64,000 bases of DNA from Lepus europaeus (GCF_033115175.1 NC_084830.1:110944709-111008708), one strand, 5' to 3'; shown: positions 38,340 through 51,635, counted from the stretch's first letter. Notes: generated by a model from the sequence alone, not told the origin. Numbers and translations are program-made.

Positions 38340-39480
38340 TAGAGAATTATTATAATGGATCCTAAAATTCACATGGAAGCACAAAAGCCTAAGCAATTCT
38401 GAACAAAAAAGGACAAAGGAAACATCACAATACAAGATTTCAAGACATACTATAGGGCTACTGTAACCTACACAGCATGACATTGGCAATGAAAACAGAC
38501 ACATCGATAAAGGGAACAGAATAGAGATCCCAGAAATGAATCCAAGTATCTACAGTGAAATGATTATTGACAAAAGTGCTAAGAACATGCACCAGGGAAA
38601 AGACAGTCTGTTTAATATGTCGTCATGGAAAAACTGGATATCCACACACAGGATATTGAAGTTTGCTTGCAAGACCAGAAGCTATAAAAGGACTAGAAGA
38701 GAATAGAGGAAACATTTCAGGTCATCAATGTCTTCAGCACTTTTTTGGATAAGACCCCCAAAACACAGTCAACAAAAACAAAATGAGACAAATGGGATTA
38801 TATCAAACTAAGAAGCTTTCGCACGGCAAAGAAAACAAGTGAAGAAACAACTCACAGAATGGGAGAAAGTTCTTGCAAATTATTCATCTGAAAAAGGATT
38901 AACACTCAGAATGGATAAGCAACTCAAAAAAAATTCAACAAAAATCAGAAAACAAACCAGTTAAGAAATGGGCACAGGATCTGAATTGAGATTTCTCGAG
39001 AAATATAAATCACCAATAGATACAAGAAAAAATGTCCAGTATCAGTAGCCACCAAGGATATGCAAATCAAAACCACAATGAGGTATCACCTCACTCTGAG
39101 TAGAATGACTATTATCAAAATGACAAAAACTAACAAATACTGGTATGGATGTAGAGAAAACAGAGCACTTATGCCCTGGTAGTGGGGATGCAAATTAGTA
39201 CAGCTATTACGGAGAACAATGCAGAGGTTCCTCAAAATACTAAAAATAGATCTACCATATGACCCAGCTACCCAACTTCTGGGTGTGCATGTAAAAGAAA
39301 TGAAATCAGCACATGAAAGAGATACCTGCACTCATATGTTTATTGCACAACAGCCAAAATATGGAATCCATCTAAGTGTTCATTGATGGATGAATGGAAA
39401 AAGAATGTGATATATATTCACATACACATAATTTTAATCAGTAATGAAAAAGAATTAAATACTTTCATTTGCAACAACGC
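38340..39480 (+). mobile_element. L1 fragment, ORF2 3' end and 3'UTR
   Basis: CCTAAAATTCACATGGAAGC, TACTATAGGGCTACTGTAAC and AAATCAAAACCACAATGAGG in L1 order. Many stops; old. Confidence 0.75.
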
Positions 39481-39629
39481 GTGTGGAATTTTTCCCTGCC
39501 TTAAATTCACATCCATAAAACACTTAGCTTTGATAGTTGTGTTAGATTGAGATAGGGACCAAGAGAGCTTCCCCCCCACCCATACATTACACACTTGACC
39601 TAGCTTTGTTTTTCAAAAAGACAATTCTT

Positions 39630-39963
39630 GGGGCCAGCTCTGTGGCGCACTAGGTTAATCCTCCGCCTGCAGCACCGGCATCCCATATGGGTGCTGGTTC
39701 TAGTCCCGGCTGCCCCTCTTCCAATCCAGCTCTCTGCTATGGCCTGGGAGAGCAGTAGAAGATGGCCCAAGTCCTTGGGCCCCTGCCTCCACATGGGAGA
39801 CCAGGAACAAGCACCTGGCTCCTTGATTTGGGTCAGCGCAGCTCCGGCTGATGCGGCCATCTGGGGAGTGAACCAGCAGAAGGAAGACCTTTCTCTCTGT
39901 CTCTCCTTCTCACTGTCTGGAACTCTACCTCTCAAATAAATAAATAAAATCTTTAAACAAAAC
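39630..39963 (+). repeat. CSINE, full length
   Basis: Flanked by CAAAAAGACAATTCTT and CAAAAAGGCAATTCTT. Confidence 0.93.
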
Positions 39964-40114
39964 AAAAAGGCAATTCTTTCCTTCCTGCATTATAATGTCA
40001 TTTTTCTATTACAAATTAGGGGAGCATAATTGTTTGGCTATGAATATGGATTCTGTTTTGTTCCTTTAGATTACTCCTCTGTCTTTGCTTTAATAACTCA
40101 ATAAATCCATTATT

Positions 40115-40405
40115 ATTTTTTTTTTTTGACAGGCAGACTTAGACAATGAGAGAGAGAGAGAGACAGAGAGAAAGGTCTTTCTTCCATTGGTTCACCTCCC
40201 AAATGGCTGTTATGGCTGGCGCGCTGCGCCGATCCGAAGCCGGGAGCCAGGTGCTTCCTCCTGGTCTCCCATGCGGGTGCAGGGCCCAAGCACTTGGGCC
40301 ATCCTCCACTGCATTCCTGGGCCACAGCAGAGAGCTGAACTGGAAGATGAGCAACCGGTACAGAATCTGGCACCGCGACCGGGACAAGAACCTGGGGTGC
40401 TAGTG
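40115..40405 (-). repeat. CSINE, 5'-truncated
   Basis: Poly-T start and GACAGGCAGACTTAGACAAT; the tRNA-like end is missing after GAACCTGGGGTGCTAG. Confidence 0.88.
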
Positions 40406-40524
40406 ATCTTGAACACTTTTTCATGTGTCTGTTGGCCATTTGGATTTCTTCTTTGGAAAGATGTCTGTTGAGGTCTTTAGCCCATCTCTTAAGTGGGTTG
40501 TTTGTTTTGATGTTGTGGAGTTTT
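40406..40524 (-). mobile_element. Short L1 fragment
   Basis: TTTTTCATGTGTCTGTTGGC and GGGTTGTTTGTTTTGATG match the reverse complement of an L1 ORF2 3' region. Confidence 0.6.
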
Positions 40525-41150
40525 ATTTAGATTTTTTTAAGATTGATTTATTTACTTGAAAGCAGAGTTACAGAGAGAGAGAGATAATTCATCTGCTGGT
40601 TCACTCCCTCAAATGGCCTCAATGACTAGGAGGCCAGGCTGAAGCCAAAGAACCTGGAACTCCATCTGGGTAGCTCATGTGGGAGGCAGTTGTCCAGGTA
40701 CTAGGGACATCCTCTGCTGCTTTCTTAAGGTATATTAGAAGGGAGCTGAATCACATGTGGAGCATCCAAAACTCGAACCAGTGCTCACATGGGATGCTGG
40801 TATTGCAGGTAGCAGCTTAACCCACTGCGCCACAACACCAGCCCCAGGACTTTTTAAATTATTAAGAAGCAGAAAGACAGAGAGAAAGAGAGACAGTCAG
40901 AGAGCTCCCATTCACTAGTTCACTCCCCAAAAGCCCGCTATGACTAGGCTGAGGCTGGGAGCTGGGAACTCAGTCTAGGTCTCTCCTGTAAATGGCACAG
41001 ACCCAAGTACTTGAGCTGTCCCTTGCTGCCTTCCAGGGTATTAGCAGGAAGTTAGAATTGGGGAAAGAACCAGAACTCAAAGCGGGGTACATGAATATGG
41101 GATGTGTGTCCCATCCAATGTCTTAACTACTAGGCCAAATGCCCACCCCT
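40525..41150 (-). repeat. Two adjacent old CSINEs
   Basis: 40525-40845 ends CCACTGCGCCACAACACC. 40850-41150 is more diverged and ends CCAAATGCCCACCCC. Confidence 0.8.
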
Positions 41151-41218
41151 CTGCAATGTTTTGTAGTTTTCACTGTAGAAGTCTTACACAGTTCTTTTGT
41201 TGACTTAATATCTAGATC

Positions 41219-41747
41219 TGATGTAGGCAGGCATACAGGATAAAATTGATCAGGTTTGTGAACCGGAAGACCACGCCTCACCATGCTCCTGTGTGACCTC
41301 TTGGCACTATCTGACCACACTGGCCCGTGTGCCACAGGTTAATTAGCCACTCCCTTTTGGAAGTGGATTAAAAGCCTGGGACACAGTGTGCCCAGCCCTT
41401 CCCTTTCTTTGGCCTTTTGCCATTGCCCTGCTTGCTGCCTCTGCGCCTCCAGGGCACTTGGCCTTCGGGCCACCCACCCCATGCTTTCTGGCCTACATGC
41501 TCCTCCACATGGCTGGCTCCAAGTACTCCATATGAATCCAGATCCCTTTCTCTTTTAGATAGGGCCCTCACGGTCCTATGCATTTCTCTCACTGAATAAA
41601 AAGCTTAAAAACTTATCATGCTGCCTCATTCATTTAGGCCAGTATTTAGAATTCTCTATTAGGCAAGAACCCACACAGGCTTATTAATATTGGGAATTTA
41701 TTAATAAGCATATGGTGATATCGTATGCACCCCATATTCTGATATGA
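41219..41747 (+). mobile_element. Solo ERV LTR (528-bp family, copy 2)
   Basis: Begins TGATGTAGGCAGGCATACAGG. It carries a TATA-like GATTAAAAGCC, an AATAAAAAGC poly(A) signal and an AT-rich U5 with TTATTAATATTGGG. GATC on both sides is a likely 4-bp target duplication. It is the same family as 10811-11685, in opposite orientation. Confidence 0.72.
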
Positions 41748-42029
41748 GATCTATGATATATTTAAAATAGCATAATTAATTTTTTTCTTCTTTTTTTGTT
41801 TGAAGCTGGTATAACATTTCTAAAAACTGACCCTGTACTTGATAGGAATTTATACCAAGACCTCCTAATCCAAACCAACCTCACAGGTTCATCTCCGTTT
41901 TCCTCCTTTCCATATTTTAACTTCTCTCCACCAATGAGAAACTTTGTTCCAAGTATCCACATTACATGTAGTTATTGTTCAATCTATTTAAACCATTTTA
42001 CAATTCAATCTTTTAAACCATTTTGTAAT

Positions 42030-42330
42030 TATTTTTTTTTATTTGACAGAGAAACAGAAAGTGAGCTAGAGCAAGATCATCCATTATATTTTGGTTTATT
42101 CTCCCAAAAACCTGCAAAGCCAGGATGAAGCCAGCAGCCCAGAATTCAATCTAGATTTGTCATGCAGGTGGCCAGGACCCAGGTACTTAAGTTCTATCAC
42201 TTGCTGCCTCCTAGGGTGCACATCAGGAGGGAGCCAGGATCCTAAGTAGGGATTCAAATGCAGGCACTTCAAATGAGATGCAGATGTCCCAAATAGCATC
42301 CTAACTGCTGTGCAAAAGGCATACCCCTAT
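42030..42330 (-). repeat. Old CSINE
   Basis: TTATTTGACAGAGAAACAGA start, end GCATCCTAACTGCTGTGC. Confidence 0.7.
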
Positions 42331-42937
42331 TTGTTCAATCTTTTCGTCTTTTTGCAAAATTCTCAAGAGTCTTCTGTTGGGATGATTACCTTCTAAGAGA
42401 TTCTTCACTGATGGTACCTGGGCACAAATTCCTTGGATTCTGCTATGTTTAAAATGATTTTCTTATAGCCTTGATATCCAAAGAATAGCCTTAATGCAAA
42501 TAAAAGCCATTGTTCACATACATATTAAGTGCATACTCCTTAAAGTGTTTTGTTTTTTATTTGTATCATCCCTTTGCATCTTGTTTGGGGGAAGTTCGAT
42601 GTCAGGATATTTCTTGTGGCTTTTCATTTGATATTTTTGCTTCAGCTCCTAAGGATTTCTTAAAAATTATTGAGAAAACCTAACTGTTTTCAGTGTTCAG
42701 ATCAATTTTTCCAGTTTGGAGTGCAGTGTTGTGGTTTACCTCTCCTTCATACGGATTTATGGAGTGGCAGGAGGCTCACAGCTGAGATGGCCATGTTTTC
42801 TGTTTCCTTCATATAACAATTCTGTACAGTTTGCTCTTGTCTATTTACCTCAAGGAAATTTGAGATACTTTTTACAAGGTACCTAGTTAAAGGGTGCCCC
42901 CTTCTGTCAGTGCAGTGAAGTACAGTGTTTTTGTTTT

Positions 42938-43250
42938 TGTTAAGATTTATTTATTTATTTAAGAATTCAGAGAGAAAGAGAGAGAGAATCTTCCATCTGC
43001 TGGTTCATTCCCCAGGTGGCAGCAACAGCTAGCTTGGAGGCCGGTCCAAAGCCAGGAGCCAGAAGCTCCATCCAGGTCTCCCATGTGGGTGGCAGCGATC
43101 TAAACACTTGGGCCATCTTCTGCTGCTTTTCTGAAGTCATTAGCAGGGAGTTGGACTGGAAGTGGAGCAGCTGGGACACAAACTGGCACCTATATGGGAT
43201 GCAGGCATGACAGGTAGTGGCTTAACTAACTACGCCAAAATTCTGGTCTC
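42938..43250 (-). repeat. CSINE, older subtype
   Basis: AAGATTTATTTATTTATTTA start, core GGGCCATCTTCTGCTGC, end GGCTTAACTAACTACGCC. Confidence 0.85.
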
Positions 43251-43272
43251 TGAAATACCATCTTCAATAAAT

Positions 43273-43275
<3 letters not shown>

Positions 43276-43307
<32 letters not shown>

Positions 43308-43575
43308 GACAGGCAAAGTGGACATTGAGAGAGAGAGACAGAGAGAAAGGTCTTCCTTTTTTTCTGTTGGTTCACCCTCCAATGGTCGCTGTGGCTGGCG
43401 CACTGTGCTGATCCGAAGCCAGGAGCCAGGTGCTTCTCTTGGTCTCCCATGCAGGTGCAGGGCCCAAGCACTTGGGCCATCCTCCACTGCATTCCTGGGC
43501 CACAGCAGAGAGCTGGCCTGGAAGAGAGGCAACCGGGACAGAATCCGGCGCCCGGACCGGGACTAGAACCCAATG
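43276..43575 (-). repeat. CSINE, 5'-truncated young subtype
   Basis: Poly-T of about 30, GGACAGGCAAAGTGGACATT, stops after GACTAGAACCCAATG. Confidence 0.9.
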
Positions 43576-43904
43576 AATAGCTTTTTGTTCTCAGTGGTTT
43601 GTTCTCAGTCCTTTGATATTATGACCATATATTTTCCTTTCTCCGTTACTTTCCAGTCTATAAGGGGAACTTCTTGTTATGAAAATTATCTTTTCTGTTT
43701 TTAAATGAATAGACTTCTAAAACAGCAGATTTAGATTTATAGTGAAATTTAGTTTAGAATATAAAGTGCTCATAGGCATACTCTCTTACATATAGCTTTG
43801 TTATTAAAATGCTGCATTGCTGAAACAAAAAACAGAAAGCATTTTTTAAAAAGTAACGAAGTACTACATTTGTGTTATTACAATTGATCAATCAATACAG
43901 GTGT

Positions 43905-44700
43905 ATTTTTTTTAAACTTCAATAAATATAAATTTCCACAGTACAACTTTTGGATTATAGCGGTTTTTTTTCCCCCCATAACTACCCTCCCATCCACAAA
44001 TCATCCCATCTCCTACTCCCTTTCCCATCCCATTCTTCATTAAGATTCATTTTTAATTATCTTTATATACGGAAGATCAACTTAGTATATACTAAGTAAA
44101 GATTTCAATAGTTTGCACCCACACAAAGTATAAAGTACTGTTTGTATACTAGTTTTACCGTTAATTCACATAGTACAACACATTAAAGACAGAGATTCTA
44201 CATGGGGAGTAAATGCACAGTGACTCCTGTTGTTGATTTAACAATTGACACTCTTATTTATGACGTTAGTAATCTCCCTAGGCTCTTGTCATGAGCTGCC
44301 AAGGCTATGGAAGCCTCTTGAGTCCACAAACTCTGACCTTATTTAGACAAGGCCATAATCAAAGTGGAAGTTCTCTCCTCCCTTCAGAGAAAGGTACCTC
44401 CTTTGATGGCCCGTTCTTTCTGCTAGAATCTCACCCAGAGAGATCTTTCATTTAGTTTTTTTTTTTTTTTTGCCACAGTGTCTTGACTTTCCATGCCTGA
44501 AATACTCTCATGGGCTTTTGAGCCAGATTCGAATGCCTGAAGGGCTCATTTTGAGGCCAAAGTGTTGTTTAGGGCATCTGCCATTCTATGAGTCTGCTGT
44601 GTATCCGGCTCCCCATGTTGGATCGTTCTCTCCTTTTTAATTCTATCAGTTATTATTAGCAGAAACTGGTCTTGTACGGGAATATTATTAACAGTTTGCA
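43905..44700 (-). mobile_element. Rabbit L1 3' end, 5'-truncated
   Basis: Reverse complement of the same 3'UTR seen at 23126-24795, including GACTCCTGTTGTTGATTTAA and TCTCATGGGCTTTTGAGCCA. It shows the normal, non-inverted order of the 3'UTR and so serves as reference for the rearranged copies. Confidence 0.8.
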
Positions 44701-44879
44701 TTAGGGATCCTTCTTTGTGTTATGCTCTTCTGTGGGTTTGGGTTGATAGATTTCATGTATCAATCACTACAGTATCATCCCAAGTCACTTCACTGCTTCC
44801 TGCCTTGAAAGGCCCCTGGATTCCACCTAGACAACCCTCCTCCAGCTCCTAAGTCTGAGAAAACGCTGATCATTTTCTA

Positions 44880-46140
44880 CCTTTTTTACATGGTACTAAC
44901 TTGGAATCTATCACTGTATAGCATTTTCAGACTATCTTTTTTCACTTACCCAAATGCACTTAAGCTTCCTTCATGTTTTCTGTGGCTCAGTAACTTTTTT
45001 TTTTAATCCTGCATACTAGCTCAGTATATAGATATATTTGTGTTATTTCTCCACCTACTGAAGGAAATTTTGATCACTTCCGAGTTTTGGCATTTATTGC
45101 TAAAGCTACTGTAAACACTTGTAAGTAAATTTACTAAATGTAAATGTATGTGCTGAACATTTCTGTGGATGGAGGTTTTCAATTCCTTTGGGTGAATGCC
45201 AAGGAGTGCAATTGTTGGATTCTACACAAAGGCTATGTTTAGCTTTGTAAGAAACTGCGGAACTGTTTTCCAAAGTAGCTGTGTCACTTTGTATCACTGT
45301 GTATTTCCACCAGCAAAAACAAGAATTCTTGTCATTCCCAGTCCTCATAAGCATTTGCTCTTGTGTATGCTGGCTTTTAGCCAACCCAACCTGGAGTACA
45401 GTGGGATCTCATTGTTTTAATATGCAGTTGTCTAATGACATATGATGCTGCCCAGCTTTTCATATGCTTATTTACCACTGTGCATCTTCCTTGCTGAGTG
45501 GTCTATTCACATCCTTTACCCATTTTCAAATTGGGTTGTTTGTAGAGTTTTAAGAATTCTTTACATATTTTGGAATCAAGGCCTTTATCAGATGTTTTAT
45601 AAATATTTTCTGTCTGTGCATGTGTGACTCTTTTCTCTAATACTGGCTTTTGCAAAACAGAAGCTTTTAATTTTTATAAAGTCCATTTGGTCAAAATTTC
45701 CTTTCATGGCTCATGCTTTGGTGATGTATCTAAAATGTTATTGCCAAACTCAAAATTACATAGAATTCCTTCAGTTTTGCCTTCCAAAAAGTGTCTAGTT
45801 TTGTACTGGACACTTAACATCTGTGATCGATTCTTCATTATTAAAAGTATTAGGTTTGCATCTAGGTTTGTTTGTTGCATGTGGATATTTTGCTGTTTCT
45901 GCACAATTTGTTGAAAGGATGACCCTTTCTCCACTGAATTTCCTTTACTGTGTTTTCAAAGATCAATTGACTCTAATCTGTTGCAGTGATATACCTATCT
46001 ATGCTTTCACCAGTTCCACAGTTTTGAATTGTTTTGATCAGAGTGGCTTTATATGTATTCTGAAAGCTCAGCAGTATCGATCTTATGTGTTCTCCAATAT
46101 TGTATTGACTATTATTGGTTTTTGCATCACCATATAAACC
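44880..46140 (-). mobile_element. Old L1 3' region
   Basis: TGCCAAGGAGTGCAATTGTT, GAAACTGCGGAACTGTTTTC and CCCATTTTCAAATTGGGTTG are the reversed L1 ORF2 end and 3'UTR. Confidence 0.7.
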
Positions 46141-46860
46141 TTAGAAGCAGGGAAGAGGTGTTTAGGCTAGCAGTTCAGATGCTCACATCCCCAAGTAAGT
46201 TCCTGAGCTCAATTAACAGATTTTTGTTGGCCATTGTCTAAAATCTCCATTACAATGGCTGATGTTCGAGGGGCGTGTCTGTGGCTGCTGCGGCTAAGCT
46301 AAGTAAGATCAGACCACAGACAGGAATAGGTCTGCTTTAGTTCCGGACACGCGGACAGTGAGTGATCCCGATACTTTACTTAAGGTACCCTTGTGCATGG
46401 TCCACCCATGCCTGCGTGACCTTTCCGCTGACTGGCTCCCCTACTGTGCATGTCCTTCGTAGGCCTTATAAGCCTGTATACTTCCTCAATAAAGTGGTTC
46501 CTGCTTCGACAGAACTCACAGGTGCTTGTGGTGTGTTCTTGACCCATCGACCTTACCCTTCCCGTTCGCCTTATTAGGGAGTGCTTGTGCTGCCCTTGCT
46601 GGTCAGGGGCTAGCATTGGGCTTGAGACCCCAACAGATTCTGACTTCAGTTTCCTGCCAGTGTAGACCCTTGGAGGCAGTGATGATGGTTCAAGAAACTG
46701 TACTGCACTGTGTATTGCTGTGTATTGCACTCCCAGTTCCCAGCTGTTGCCCTAGTACCCAGACTTGGCTACTGTAGGCATTTAGGGAGGGGAACAGCAT
46801 GTCTGAGCACACTATTATTTGTCTCTGTTTCTCTTTCTCAAATAATTTTGTAAAAAGAAT
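46141..46860 (+). repeat. Old CSINE split by the second 411-bp LTR
   Basis: The head (AGGCTAGCAGTTCAGATGCT, to 46224) and the remainder (46636-46860, GACCCTTGGAGGCAGTGATG onward) belong to one degraded SINE. Confidence 0.6.
46225..46635 (+). mobile_element. Solo ERV LTR, 411 bp (copy 2)
   Basis: Termini TGTTGG and CCAACA are perfect inverted repeats, flanked by GATTTT (46219-46224) and GATTCT (46636-46641). TATA-like region CTTATAAGCC and AATAAAG are in LTR order. It matches copy 1 at 957-1367 along its whole length and has the same size. Confidence 0.82.
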
Positions 46861-46959
46861 TGAAAAGAAAACCTTTGGAACCAGTTTGTTAATATCCACA
46901 AAACAGGCTTCTGAGATTCTGATTTTGATTGTTTTGAATCTAAAGAACAAGTCAAGAAA

Positions 46960-48160
46960 AAATCAGTAAAAATACTGAGTCAGCCCATTCATGAACATGC
47001 AGTATCTCTCCATACTTAGATCTTTGATTTTTCTAGAGTTCTATAGTTTTTTGATACAGATGTTTTTTGATATAGATCTTACAAATATTTTGTTAAATTT
47101 ATAATTGTCAGTCTTGGGCATTGCGTTTTACATTTTAAGTTCTATTTGTTTATTGTTGGTATATAGGAAACAAATGGGCTTTTTACATCATCCTTGTATT
47201 CTATAACCTTGGCCTAACTGTCCATTAGTTACTGTAAACTCTTTTGTTTATTATTTGGGATTCTCTACACAATGATGAGATCTGAAAAAATAACTTCATT
47301 TCTTCAAGACTGTATTTTATTACATTCCATGTTTATATTCCATTGTGTGTAAATTTATCACATTTTCCTTATCCATTTATCTATCAACAGACACCTAGGT
47401 AGATTCCATTGGTTGATTACATATCTTAGCTATCATGAATAGTGTTGCAATGAACATGTGAGTACATGTATCTGTTCCATGTGCTGATTTCATTTCCTTC
47501 ATAAATATATCTCCCAAAGTAAAATAGGTGGGTCATATAGATCTTTAATTTTTTGAGGAATCTTTATATTGTTCGCCATAATGGCTGTACTGGTTGGTAT
47601 TCCCACTGTATAAGTGTTCCTTTTTCTCCACATTCACACCAGCATTTGTTACTTTTTGTTTTTTGATATCAGCCATTCTAACAAGAATAAGATGCTAACT
47701 CATTGTGGTTATGATTCAGTTCTCTGACAGCTAGTGATACTGAGCATTTTTTCATGTATTTTTTGACATCTGTATTTTTTTTGAGAAATGTCTATCAAAT
47801 CCATTGCCCACTCCTTAATTGCATCAGTTTGTTGTTTTTGTTGCTAAGTTTTTTTGAATCCCTAATCTATTTTGGGTATCAATCCTTTTTCAGATAAATA
47901 GTTTACAATATTTTCTCCTATTGTCAGTTGTCTCTTCATCCTACTGATTGTTCCACTTGCTGTGCAGAAGTTTCTTAATTTGCTATAATTACTGTGTTTT
48001 TGGTATCTTATCCACAGTCATTGGCTATACAAATGTTTCCTCTATGCTTATGTTTTCTTCTAGTAGTTTTATAGTTTCTGGTATGACGTTTAGTCCTCTG
48101 ATCCATTTTGAGTTGATTTTAGTATATAATAAGTTACTGAGACAGGCAGAGGTTCAAATT
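46960..48160 (-). mobile_element. Old L1 fragments (ORF2 and 3'UTR)
   Basis: ATCATGAATAGTGTTGCAAT, TTATCCATTTATCTATCAAC and TGCTGTGCAGAAGTTTCTTA are reversed L1 3'UTR/ORF2 stretches. At least two pieces meet near 47290. Confidence 0.65.
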
Positions 48161-48162
48161 TC

Positions 48163-48193
<31 letters not shown>

Positions 48194-48504
48194 TATTTAT
48201 TTGAGAGGTAGAGTTACAGACAGTGAGAGGGAGAGACAGAGAGAAGGTCTTCCATCCACTGGTTCACTCCCCAAATGGCCACAATGGCTGGAGCTATGCT
48301 GATCCGAAGCCAGGAGCCAGGAGCTTCTTCCAGGTCTCCCATGAGGGCGCAGGGGCCCAAGGACTTGGGCCATTTTCTACTGCTTTCCCAGGCCATAGCA
48401 GAGAGCTGGATGGGAAGAGGGGCAGCCGGGACTAGAACCAGCACCCATATGGGATGCTGGCGCAGCAGGTGGAGGATTAACCTACTGCGCCACAGAGCCG
48501 GCTC
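48163..48504 (-). repeat. CSINE, full length
   Basis: Flanked by CAGAGGTTCAAATTT and CAGAGGTTCAAGTTT. Confidence 0.93.
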
Positions 48505-48564
48505 CAGAGGTTCAAGTTTCAGTCTGCATATACAGATCCAGTTTTCCCATCACCATGTATTGAA

Positions 48565-48700
48565 GATACTACTCTTATGGGAGTGGGTGGGGGGAGGTAA
48601 GGGGGAAAGAACAACTATATTCCTAAAGCTGTATCTATGAAAAAATGCATTCATTAACTAAAAACTAAAAAAAAAAAAGAAAAAAGAAAAAAAGATGCTA
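48565..48700 (+). mobile_element. Short rabbit-type L1 3' tail
   Basis: A G-rich tract (GGGTGGGGGGAGGTAAGGGG), AAGCTGTATCTATG and a long A-rich end resemble the L1 tails at 23588 and 24795, much diverged. Confidence 0.45.
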
Positions 48701-49008
48701 TTCTTTCTCCAATGCATTTTGTCGACACCTCTGTCAAGTATCATATTGTTGTAGTTTCTTAGATTTATTTCTGGGATTCCTATCTCTAGCCTTGTTCTTT
48801 TTCTCAAAATTGGCTATTGAGAATTTCCATGCTTTTTTGGAGAAGAGTCAGTTCAAGTTCTTGGCCCATTTTAAAAATTGAGTTGTTTTTTGTTGTACCA
48901 TTTTAAAATGTCTTCATGTATTCAGGATTTCAGCATTTTTTCCCTACTTCTGTGAAGATACACAAATCAATAAACATATCAAGAATGGATGACAAAAATC
49001 ATATAATC

Positions 49009-49336
49009 GCCAGCACTGTGGCTCAATAGGCTAATCCTCCGCCTTGCGGCGCCGGCATACTAGGTTCCAGTCCCGGTTGGGGTGCCGGATTCTGTCCCAG
49101 TTGTCCCTCTTCCAGGCCAGCTCTCTGCTATGGCCCGGGAGTGCAGTGGAGGATGGCCCAAGTGCTTGGGCCCTGCACCCGCATGGGAGACCAGGAGAAG
49201 TACCTGGCTCCTGCCTTCAGATCAGCGCAGCACGCCAGCCATGGCGGCCATTGAAGGGTGAACCAACAGCAAAAGGAAGACCTTTCTCTCTGTCTCTCCC
49301 TCTCTCACTGTCCACTCTGCCTGTCAAAAAAAATAA
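49009..49336 (+). repeat. CSINE, GC-rich young subtype
   Basis: CGCCAGCACTGTGGCTCAAT head; target repeats AAAATCATATAATC on both sides. Confidence 0.94.
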
Positions 49337-49935
49337 AATCATATAATCATTGCAATAGAGGCAGAAAAATCATTTGATAAAATTCAACAACCATTTATGG
49401 TTAAAATGATAAACAAATTAGGTATAGGAGGTTCATACTTCCATATAATAAAGGCTAAACATGACAAATTCACAGCAAACACCATTCTAAATTTTGAAAG
49501 TATTATCTCTAAGATCTGGAATTAGACAAAGATGTCCACTGTCAACACTCTTGAATATTACATTGAAAGTTTTAGCCAGAGCAATTAGGTAATAGAAACA
49601 AATGAAAGGTACACAGATAGAAGACAAATTTTCCCCATTTGCAGATGACATGAGTATATACACTGTAAAACCTAGACTCCACCAAAAGCTATTTAGATCT
49701 GATAAATGAATTCAGCAAAGTTACAAGATACAAAATCAACATATGAAAGTCAATAGGATCCTTATATACAAACAACAAACTTGCTGAGAAGGAAATCATA
49801 AAAGCAGTCCTGTTCACATTAGTCATTAAAAAGAAACACTAGTAATTTTGGTCAAAGATGTAAAAGACCACCCATATTTACAGATTGGAACAATTAATAT
49901 TGTTAAAATGTCCATGCTATGAAAAGCAACTAACA
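49337..49935 (+). mobile_element. L1 ORF2 fragment
   Basis: ATTTGATAAAATTCAACAAC and CCATTTGCAGATGACATGAG mark the reverse-transcriptase region (the FADDM motif codon run). Dead copy. Confidence 0.75.
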
Positions 49936-50589
49936 AATTCAATGCAATATTTTTTCTTTTGTTGCTTGTGTTTTACATGTCATATCTAAACAATCATGTC
50001 AAAGTTCAAGGTAATACAGATTTATCCCTAGGTTGTATAGTTTAGTTCTTTCATTTCGCTCTCTGGCCCATGTTAAACTCACATGCATGCAGTAAGAGTC
50101 CAGTTTCATTCTTTTGCATGTGGTTACCAATTTGTTTCAGCAAAGAGACTATTATTTCCTATTGAATGGGCTTGGCAACCTGGTTGAAATTGACCATCTA
50201 TGTATGAATATAGGCTTATTTATCATTTATTTATATTCTAAACTACTTCTTAATTGTATTTCATTTATCTAAATATCTACCTGTATGCCAGTACCACATT
50301 TTTCTTTCCTGAGGTTATGTAGTAAGTTTTGAAAAGGGAATTTGTAAGTCCTCCAATTCTGTTCAATATTATTTTGGCTATGCGGGGGAAGGGTGTTGTC
50401 CCCTGAAATTCCATATAAATTTTTTAAATTAATTTTTCTACCAAAAAAAAACCCTAGGATTTTGATAGGAATTACAATCTGTAGATCATTTTCTTAACAT
50501 ACATTGTCTTAATTATAGATCATAATCTATATTTTCTTAACTTCATTTTCTAACTATTCGTTACTAGTATTTAGAAATACACCTGTTTG

Positions 50590-50800
50590 TTTAGCCTGAA
50601 AGACAAAGAGACAAAGATAAAGATCTTCCGATTTCCTAGTTCACTTTTTAAAATGTCTGTAATACATGCCACAGCAGGTGCACATTAGAAGAAAGCTGGA
50701 ATTAGGAAAGGATCTGGGATCCAAACACCCAGGCATTCCAATACAGGACAGAGGCATCTCAAGTAGTGTCTTAACCACTATGTGAAATGCCTACCTCCGA
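50590..50800 (-). repeat. Very old CSINE
   Basis: AAAGATAAAGATCTTCCGAT start and end TCTTAACCACTATGTGAAAT. Confidence 0.55.
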
Positions 50801-51306
50801 CAACTGACTTTTGTCTGTTGACCTTGTATCCTGCAATTTGACTGAAATTATTTGACAGCTCTAATAGATTTCTGGGGGAATTCTTTAGTACTTTCTACAT
50901 TTAAGATCCTGTCATCCACAAATGTAGAGATTTCTGCTTTTTCCTCTTCAATTTGCATAGCTTTTATTCTTCTTGTCTGTCCAGCAGCCAGGTGAAGAGT
51001 TATTCAAGCTTCCTTTTCTAGCTTTGGATTTAGTTTTCTCTTCTTTTTCTAGTTCCTTGAGGTATAAAGTTATTGGTTTCAGATCATTCCTTTTAAATGT
51101 AGATATTTATAGCTGTAAATTTCTCACTGGACATTTCTTTTATTATACCTCGTAGATTTTATTATGCTGTTTTCTTAAGGTGTTTAAAAATTCTTCCTTA
51201 AAGTTTTGTCCTAGTTTTCTCCTTTGACTTGTTGGTTGTTTGTAAGTTGTTTAATTTTTCCATACAGTATTCAGTGATTAGCTAGTGATTCACCAATGAT
51301 TTTCTT

Positions 51307-51635
51307 TTTTTTTTTTTTTTTGACAGGCAGAGTGGACAGTGAGAGAGAGAGACAGAGAGAAAGGTCTTCCTTTTTGCCGGTGGTTCACCCTCCAATGGCC
51401 GCCGCGGTAGGCGCACCGCGCTGATCCGATGGCAGGAGCCAGGTGCTTCTCCTGGTCTCCCATGGGGTGCAGGGCCCAAGGACCTGGGCCATCCTCCACT
51501 GCACTCCCTGGCCACAGCAGAGAGCTGGCCTGGAAGAGGGGCAACCGGGACAGGATCGGTGCCCCGACCGGGACTAGAACCCTGTGTGCCGGCGCCGCAA
51601 GGCGGAGGATTAGCCTAGTGAGCCACGGCGCCGGC
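51307..51635 (-). repeat. CSINE, full-length young subtype
   Basis: Perfect target repeats CAATGATTTTCTT at 51294-51306 and 51636-51648. Confidence 0.95.
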
